Below, in pieces: positions 59,936-64,000 of a DNA stretch of 64,000 nucleotides. Origin of the DNA: Microcaldota archaeon (GTDB lineage: Archaea; Micrarchaeota; Micrarchaeia; Anstonellales; JAGGVH01); the NCBI GenBank assembly GCA_020854835.1, contig JAHKLX010000038.1:1-64000 (forward strand). The letters are read 5' to 3'. Each line of letters starts with the position of its first letter. The stretch's first letter is position 1. The translations under genes and the position numbers were made by a program. The notes below the pieces were generated by a model, which was given only the letters and a program-made list of their open reading frames with translations, was not told where the DNA came from and made no database searches.

Positions 59936-60964
59936 TCACCTTTTAAGATTAACTTTAAGCTTAATTTTACCTGTTCCCAAAGGAACAGTTTGACCTATTA
60001 AAATATTTTCGGTCACTCCAGATAGATCATCGACAACTCCCCTAACAGCAGATTCAGTTAAATGTCTTACTGTTTCTTCAAATGCCGCTCTCGCAAAAAC
60101 ACTGGATTTTGCTCCTGCCAATCCATGTCTGCCAATTGATTTTTCTTCTCCTAAAACGCACATTGCATCTGCCAAAAGCATAATGTGTCTTACATCAACA
60201 CTTAAACCTTGAGAATCCATGACATACATGATTTGTTTGACAAGTGTATTGCGCGCTGCTTCAACACCCAATGTTTTCTCTATTTCTTTGATATCGTTTG
60301 AATAAATTCTTTCTATATCAACTCCTTCAATCTCTCTGACTCCAGATATATTTGAGCCTGTTGTAAATATTCTAAATACTCCAGTTTCAGGATCTTCAAA
60401 TGCAATTGCTTTGCCAATACCTTTAACACCTTTCAAGTGGATTGATGAAAGTTTTAAATAAATTTTACGAATATCTATAAGCTTCATTTTTTCATTGAAA
60501 GTTATAATTATTTTATTTTCCTTGGATCTAACAGTCGCATCTTTATCTTTTAAAAAATCTTTGACTTTTTTTCTTACATCTTCAATAGATATTCCAAAAT
60601 ATTTTATGTCTTCTTCCCTTATAGAAACCATAACTTTTTTTTCGTTTAAGTTTTCTTTGACGTGAGCAACCTGATCCAAATTAACAGATTCTATTCTTCT
60701 CGCAACTTCTCTTGCTTTGTTTTCAGAACCCGAATGTTTTTTATCTAAATCTATTTCCATAATTGGTTTGTTTGGTGTTTTTCTCGCATCAACTAATTCT
60801 ATCAATCTCGGCAAACCTGTAGGAACCTGCTCTGCCATTCCAGCATAATGGAAAGAACGCATAGTCATTTGCGTTCCTGGTTCTCCCATGCTTTGAGCAG
60901 CAAGAACACCTATAGGTTCATAAGAATTTATCATCCATTCCTCTTTAATTTTTTTAGTCATCAT
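59936..60964 (-). CDS. rpoA2: RNA polymerase subunit A''
   Basis: 342 residues from ATG 60964 (60961 is equally possible; AGGTGG overlaps both). It holds the C-terminal part of the largest subunit: [20 protein letters not shown], then [20 protein letters not shown] (trigger loop and bridge-helix side) and [20 protein letters not shown], with [20 protein letters not shown]. In archaea the largest subunit is split here; A' is encoded just upstream. Confidence 0.97.
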   Translation of the reverse strand: MMTKKIKEEWMINSYEPIGVLAAQSMGEPGTQMTMRSFHYAGMAEQVPTGLPRLIELVDARKTPNKPIMEIDLDKKHSGSENKAREVARRIESVNLDQVAHVKENLNEKKVMVSIREEDIKYFGISIEDVRKKVKDFLKDKDATVRSKENKIIITFNEKMKLIDIRKIYLKLSSIHLKGVKGIGKAIAFEDPETGVFRIFTTGSNISGVREIEGVDIERIYSNDIKEIEKTLGVEAARNTLVKQIMYVMDSQGLSVDVRHIMLLADAMCVLGEEKSIGRHGLAGAKSSVFARAAFEETVRHLTESAVRGVVDDLSGVTENILIGQTVPLGTGKIKLKVNLKR

Positions 60965-60970
60965 AACCAC

Positions 60971-63517
60971 CTATATATGTTTTTCATATCTTGAAAATGT
61001 TGGATCAAGTCCATCGCCACCATATACGAACTGAATAATTTTTCCAGATAATTCTCTTGCAGATAAATCTTTTTCAGCATAGATATCTTGAAGTGCATGC
61101 ACCATCCTTCTCTGCATGTATCCGGATCTCCCAGTTCTTAATGCTTTTATGACCATAGAATCTCTTCCCCCCATACTTTGGAAGAAATGTTCCACAGGAG
61201 TCAAACCTTCATGGAAAGAACGAGGGATAAAACCTCTGGCTTTAGCAGATAAATCTTTTGATTTGAAATGACAAAGTGTTCTTTGTGAAGAGTATCCCCT
61301 TGATAGTCTTTTGTTTCTTACAGACTGCTGACCGACCATGCCCGACATATTAATTGTGTTTACAATTGAGCCTCTGGCTTTGATTTTTGCAACGATTAAT
61401 GCTACATTATCAATATCCATAGAACTTTCAATTAATTTACCGCATAATTTTCTTGTTTTTGCATTTATTCCTAAAATTTCATTTTCCACTGTTTCTCTCA
61501 AAGTCATACCTGGCCCTCTTTTTAAGGTTTTGTGTTTATAGCGCATAATAATTGCATCTATTTCTTTTTCAGCATTTGTTAAGAGTGTTTTTATTTTGGT
61601 TCTTGTTGCTTCATTAAGTTCATATTCTTGGAGACCTAAAGAAAATCCTTCCAGTTTTAAAACATTCAAACCAATCAAAGTACTTCTGTTGAGAAATTCT
61701 CTTGATGCTTCGAATCCCATAGTATAGCAAATTTTTTCTCCAATATTAGTATATGTTCTTTTATCTAACGCGCCTTGGATTATAACTCCCTTATCAACAA
61801 TTAGATGTCCTTGTTTTTGATCAACAGAATAGAATTCTGTTTTTTGTTCAAAATTAATTTCCTCAGGAATTAAAAGAGACATTAAAAGTTTTCCAGAATA
61901 TTTATCTCCTTTATCTGGTTCTGGAAGTCTTGTGATACCTGTTGTGGATAAAAGATATGATGCATCGGCTTTGTCAAATTCAGCATTATATGTCAATTTA
62001 AACGCACCCGAAATATGATCCTCATTTGGAGCAATAATTAATCTACCGTGTCTTGGAGAAAGCACTTGTTTGTAAGGCTGCATAAGTTCTTTGATTTCAA
62101 CCTGCGCCTCCACATTTTGAATGATATGCAAATTCATTTCATCCCCATCAAAATCTGCATTGTAAGGGGGACAAACAGCAGGATTAACTCTCAATGTTTT
62201 TCCTGGAAGTATTTTGACAGTGTGACCCATCATTGAAACTCTGTGAAGAGAGGGTTGTCTGTTGAAAAGAGTTATATCTCCATCAATTACCTGTCTTTCA
62301 ACAATTGAACCTGGTACAAGCGAATCGATTATCTCTTGTTTTGCAGAATCAGTTACTTTTACTCTGTGTCCATTTGGCATAATAACATAAATTGCTTGAG
62401 GATATTTATCAGCCAAAATATATTTTTTAACTCCTTCAATATTCCAAGTTGTAACTTTTATAGGTATGGTAACTTCTCTTGCAACACCTTCAGGAACACC
62501 AACTTCATCTATCTTTAATCTAGGATCGGGAGAAATAACTGTTCTTGCTGAAAAGTTAACTCTCTTGCCAGATAAATTATATCTAAACCTTCCTTCTTTT
62601 CCTTTTAATCTTTGAGTTAGTGTTTTCAAGGCCCTTCCAGATCTGTGTCTTGCCGGAGGAGTGTTTGCCAATTCATTATTGAAATAAGTACTGCAGTGGT
62701 ATTGTAAAAGCTCCCATAAATCTTCAATAATAAGTTGTGGAGCACCTGCATTAATATTCATATCTAATCTTTGATTGATTCTTATAATGTCAACCAATTT
62801 ATGTGTTAAATCATCTTCAGATCTTTCACCAGATTCAAGAGTTATTGATGGTCTCATATTAACTGGGGGTACGGCCAAAACTGTTAAAATCATCCATTCA
62901 GGTCTTGCATTAATTGGATCAAGTCCTAAAACTCTTAACTCATCATTGCTGATATTTTCAAGCCATTCTCTTATATCTGTAGGAAGCATAACTTTTTTGT
63001 TTTTGTAAAAGGTTGTTGGTTTTAATAAAGTTATTTCAGATTGTTTTTTTCCACAATGAGGGCATATTTTTCCTTTAACTTTTTTGGTTCTGAATTTAAA
63101 GATGGATGTTTGTTTTTTCTCCCCATCTTCTTCATCATCTTGATATTCCTCAAGCTCCTCTTTTAATTTCTCAATATCTTCATCCCCTAAAACAGTTTTA
63201 AAACATTTATCACATGTTGATTGGAGAATATAAAGAATCACTTTACCATATAATGGGTGAATAACAGGTCTCACAATTTCCATATGTCCGAAATGTCCAG
63301 GACACACGCCCATTCTTGCCCCACAAGTTCTGCATTTTAATCCAGGATCAATGACGCCCATTCTTGTGTCTACAAGTCCATTTTCTATTGGGTATCCATC
63401 ATCATTATAAGTATCTGGAATTGTTATTTTGACAGCACTCATTTTTCTAACTTCATCTGGAGATAAAACTGTGAATTTTACGCCGCCTATTTTTTTATCA
63501 GTTACTATATCAACCAT
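60971..63517 (-). CDS. rpoA1: RNA polymerase subunit A'
   Basis: 848 residues. Zinc site CRTCGARMGVCPGHFGHMEI near the N-terminus, a second CPHC cluster, SGKRVNFSARTVISPDP, LFNRQPSLHRVSMMGH, and the active-site loop PPYNADFDGDEMNLHI with three aspartates for Mg2+. The bridge helix region is RSFHEGLTPVEHFFQSMGGR. Start at ATG 63517, 10 nt after the rpoB stop region. Confidence 0.98.
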   Translation of the reverse strand: MVDIVTDKKIGGVKFTVLSPDEVRKMSAVKITIPDTYNDDGYPIENGLVDTRMGVIDPGLKCRTCGARMGVCPGHFGHMEIVRPVIHPLYGKVILYILQSTCDKCFKTVLGDEDIEKLKEELEEYQDDEEDGEKKQTSIFKFRTKKVKGKICPHCGKKQSEITLLKPTTFYKNKKVMLPTDIREWLENISNDELRVLGLDPINARPEWMILTVLAVPPVNMRPSITLESGERSEDDLTHKLVDIIRINQRLDMNINAGAPQLIIEDLWELLQYHCSTYFNNELANTPPARHRSGRALKTLTQRLKGKEGRFRYNLSGKRVNFSARTVISPDPRLKIDEVGVPEGVAREVTIPIKVTTWNIEGVKKYILADKYPQAIYVIMPNGHRVKVTDSAKQEIIDSLVPGSIVERQVIDGDITLFNRQPSLHRVSMMGHTVKILPGKTLRVNPAVCPPYNADFDGDEMNLHIIQNVEAQVEIKELMQPYKQVLSPRHGRLIIAPNEDHISGAFKLTYNAEFDKADASYLLSTTGITRLPEPDKGDKYSGKLLMSLLIPEEINFEQKTEFYSVDQKQGHLIVDKGVIIQGALDKRTYTNIGEKICYTMGFEASREFLNRSTLIGLNVLKLEGFSLGLQEYELNEATRTKIKTLLTNAEKEIDAIIMRYKHKTLKRGPGMTLRETVENEILGINAKTRKLCGKLIESSMDIDNVALIVAKIKARGSIVNTINMSGMVGQQSVRNKRLSRGYSSQRTLCHFKSKDLSAKARGFIPRSFHEGLTPVEHFFQSMGGRDSMVIKALRTGRSGYMQRRMVHALQDIYAEKDLSARELSGKIIQFVYGGDGLDPTFSRYEKHI

Positions 63518-63527
63518 TATAACACCC

Positions 63528-64000
63528 CTATGCTTTATCCTCCAAAATTATTTTTGGATGGACCCCTAGAGAAATAATCTCTTCTAACAGTAATTTGAAT
63601 GCATAACTAACTTCAACTCTGTAAAATCTGTTGCTGTCGCATACTGGACAAACATCCCTATTTTTAGTGTGGTCGTGATAGCCAATTGCTCCGCACGTAC
63701 TGCACACCAAAATAGCTGTTTTGTCGCTTTCTTCCAACAGCCTTTCTTTAATTAGAATCGATGAACCGTAACCTATCAAACAATCTCTTTCCATTTCTCC
63801 GAATCTTAGACCGCCGTCTCTAGCTCTTCCTTCTGTTGGCTGTCGTGTCAATAATTGTATAGGTCCTCTAGATCTTGCATGAAGTTTGTTTGATACCAAA
63901 TGATGTAATCTTTGGTAATACACAGTTCCGATAAATATTTTTGCTTTGAGTTTTCTTCCAGTTATAGGATCATACATTTCTTCTTCCCCATATTCGTTGA
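63528..64000 (-). CDS. rpoB: RNA polymerase subunit B, C-terminal part (partial)
   Basis: The frame is open to the right edge, so only the C-terminal 157 residues are present. They include [59 protein letters not shown] and the C-terminal zinc ribbon CSTCG...CPVC. These are the closing blocks of the archaeal second-largest subunit. Whether B is split into B' and B'' cannot be seen. Confidence 0.96.
   Translation of the reverse strand, partial: NEYGEEEMYDPITGRKLKAKIFIGTVYYQRLHHLVSNKLHARSRGPIQLLTRQPTEGRARDGGLRFGEMERDCLIGYGSSILIKERLLEESDKTAILVCSTCGAIGYHDHTKNRDVCPVCDSNRFYRVEVSYAFKLLLEEIISLGVHPKIILEDKA

Overview
The window is AT-rich archaeal chromosome. The evidence is a split archaeal RNA polymerase (A' and A'' as separate genes, with rpoB running off the right edge) followed by the archaeal order L30e, NusA, S12 and S7. 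There are also S8e, L35Ae, archaeal ThrRS with its own N-terminal editing domain, archease, a form III Rubisco, an archaeal SRP RNA, and tRNA genes with bulge-helix-bulge introns. Ribosome binding sites are GGTGAT or GAGGTG, and many genes have a TTTAAA or TTATAA box about 25 nt upstream. The mix of housekeeping genes with many small orphan genes, secreted Cys-rich repeat proteins and heavily intron-loaded tRNAs suggests a DPANN-like lineage. That placement is an inference and was not tested.

Layout: 1-2.3 kb holds the end of a conjugation-type ATPase and two paralogous Cys/Asn-rich repeat proteins. 2.3-5.7 kb carries three tRNAs, two of them spliced (tRNA-Leu has two introns), a Cys-repeat lipoprotein, S8e, L35Ae and archease. 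5.7-25 kb is mostly ordinary: M20 peptidase, ThrRS, three HD-domain proteins around the SRP RNA, Rubisco, MscS, an M23 peptidase, a MATE exporter, a serpin/Kazal fusion lipoprotein, a CAP-domain lipoprotein and a UvrD-type helicase-nuclease. 25-28.1 kb is an unusual operon: two truncated FtsZ/tubulin-like proteins, two orphans and a CARF-winged-helix regulator, with related palindromic sites near both ends.

28-47 kb is an accessory, defence-rich island. It contains McrBC, then an operon of PLD-nuclease/SNF2-type helicase, large Eco57I-like methyltransferase, a membrane protein and a possible AlbA_2-like protein. A zinc-metallopeptidase-like membrane protein, a restriction-modification set with two methyltransferases, and a NosD-like beta-helix protein with a 24-bp tandem repeat follow. 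Three of its transcription units begin with an equal-length 29-nt promoter block. Two genes each lack one base inside a homopolymer (A8 in mcrB, C9 in the AlbA_2-like gene), and small gene remnants lie between modules.

47-57.7 kb carries a TauE-like transporter, an S66 peptidase homologue, a copper-handling cluster (membrane-anchored HTH, membrane protein with an HMA-like domain, P1B ATPase), a nucleotidyltransferase, a spliced tRNA-Gly, a decayed gene and a 5'-nucleotidase. 57.7-64 kb is the RNA polymerase/ribosomal protein cluster on the minus strand.

The best candidates for undescribed biology are the FtsZ-like pair with a CARF regulator (25.0-28.1 kb), the helicase/methyltransferase/membrane-protein operon with a possible phase-variable last gene (32.7-42.0 kb), and the D-loop intron of tRNA-Leu.
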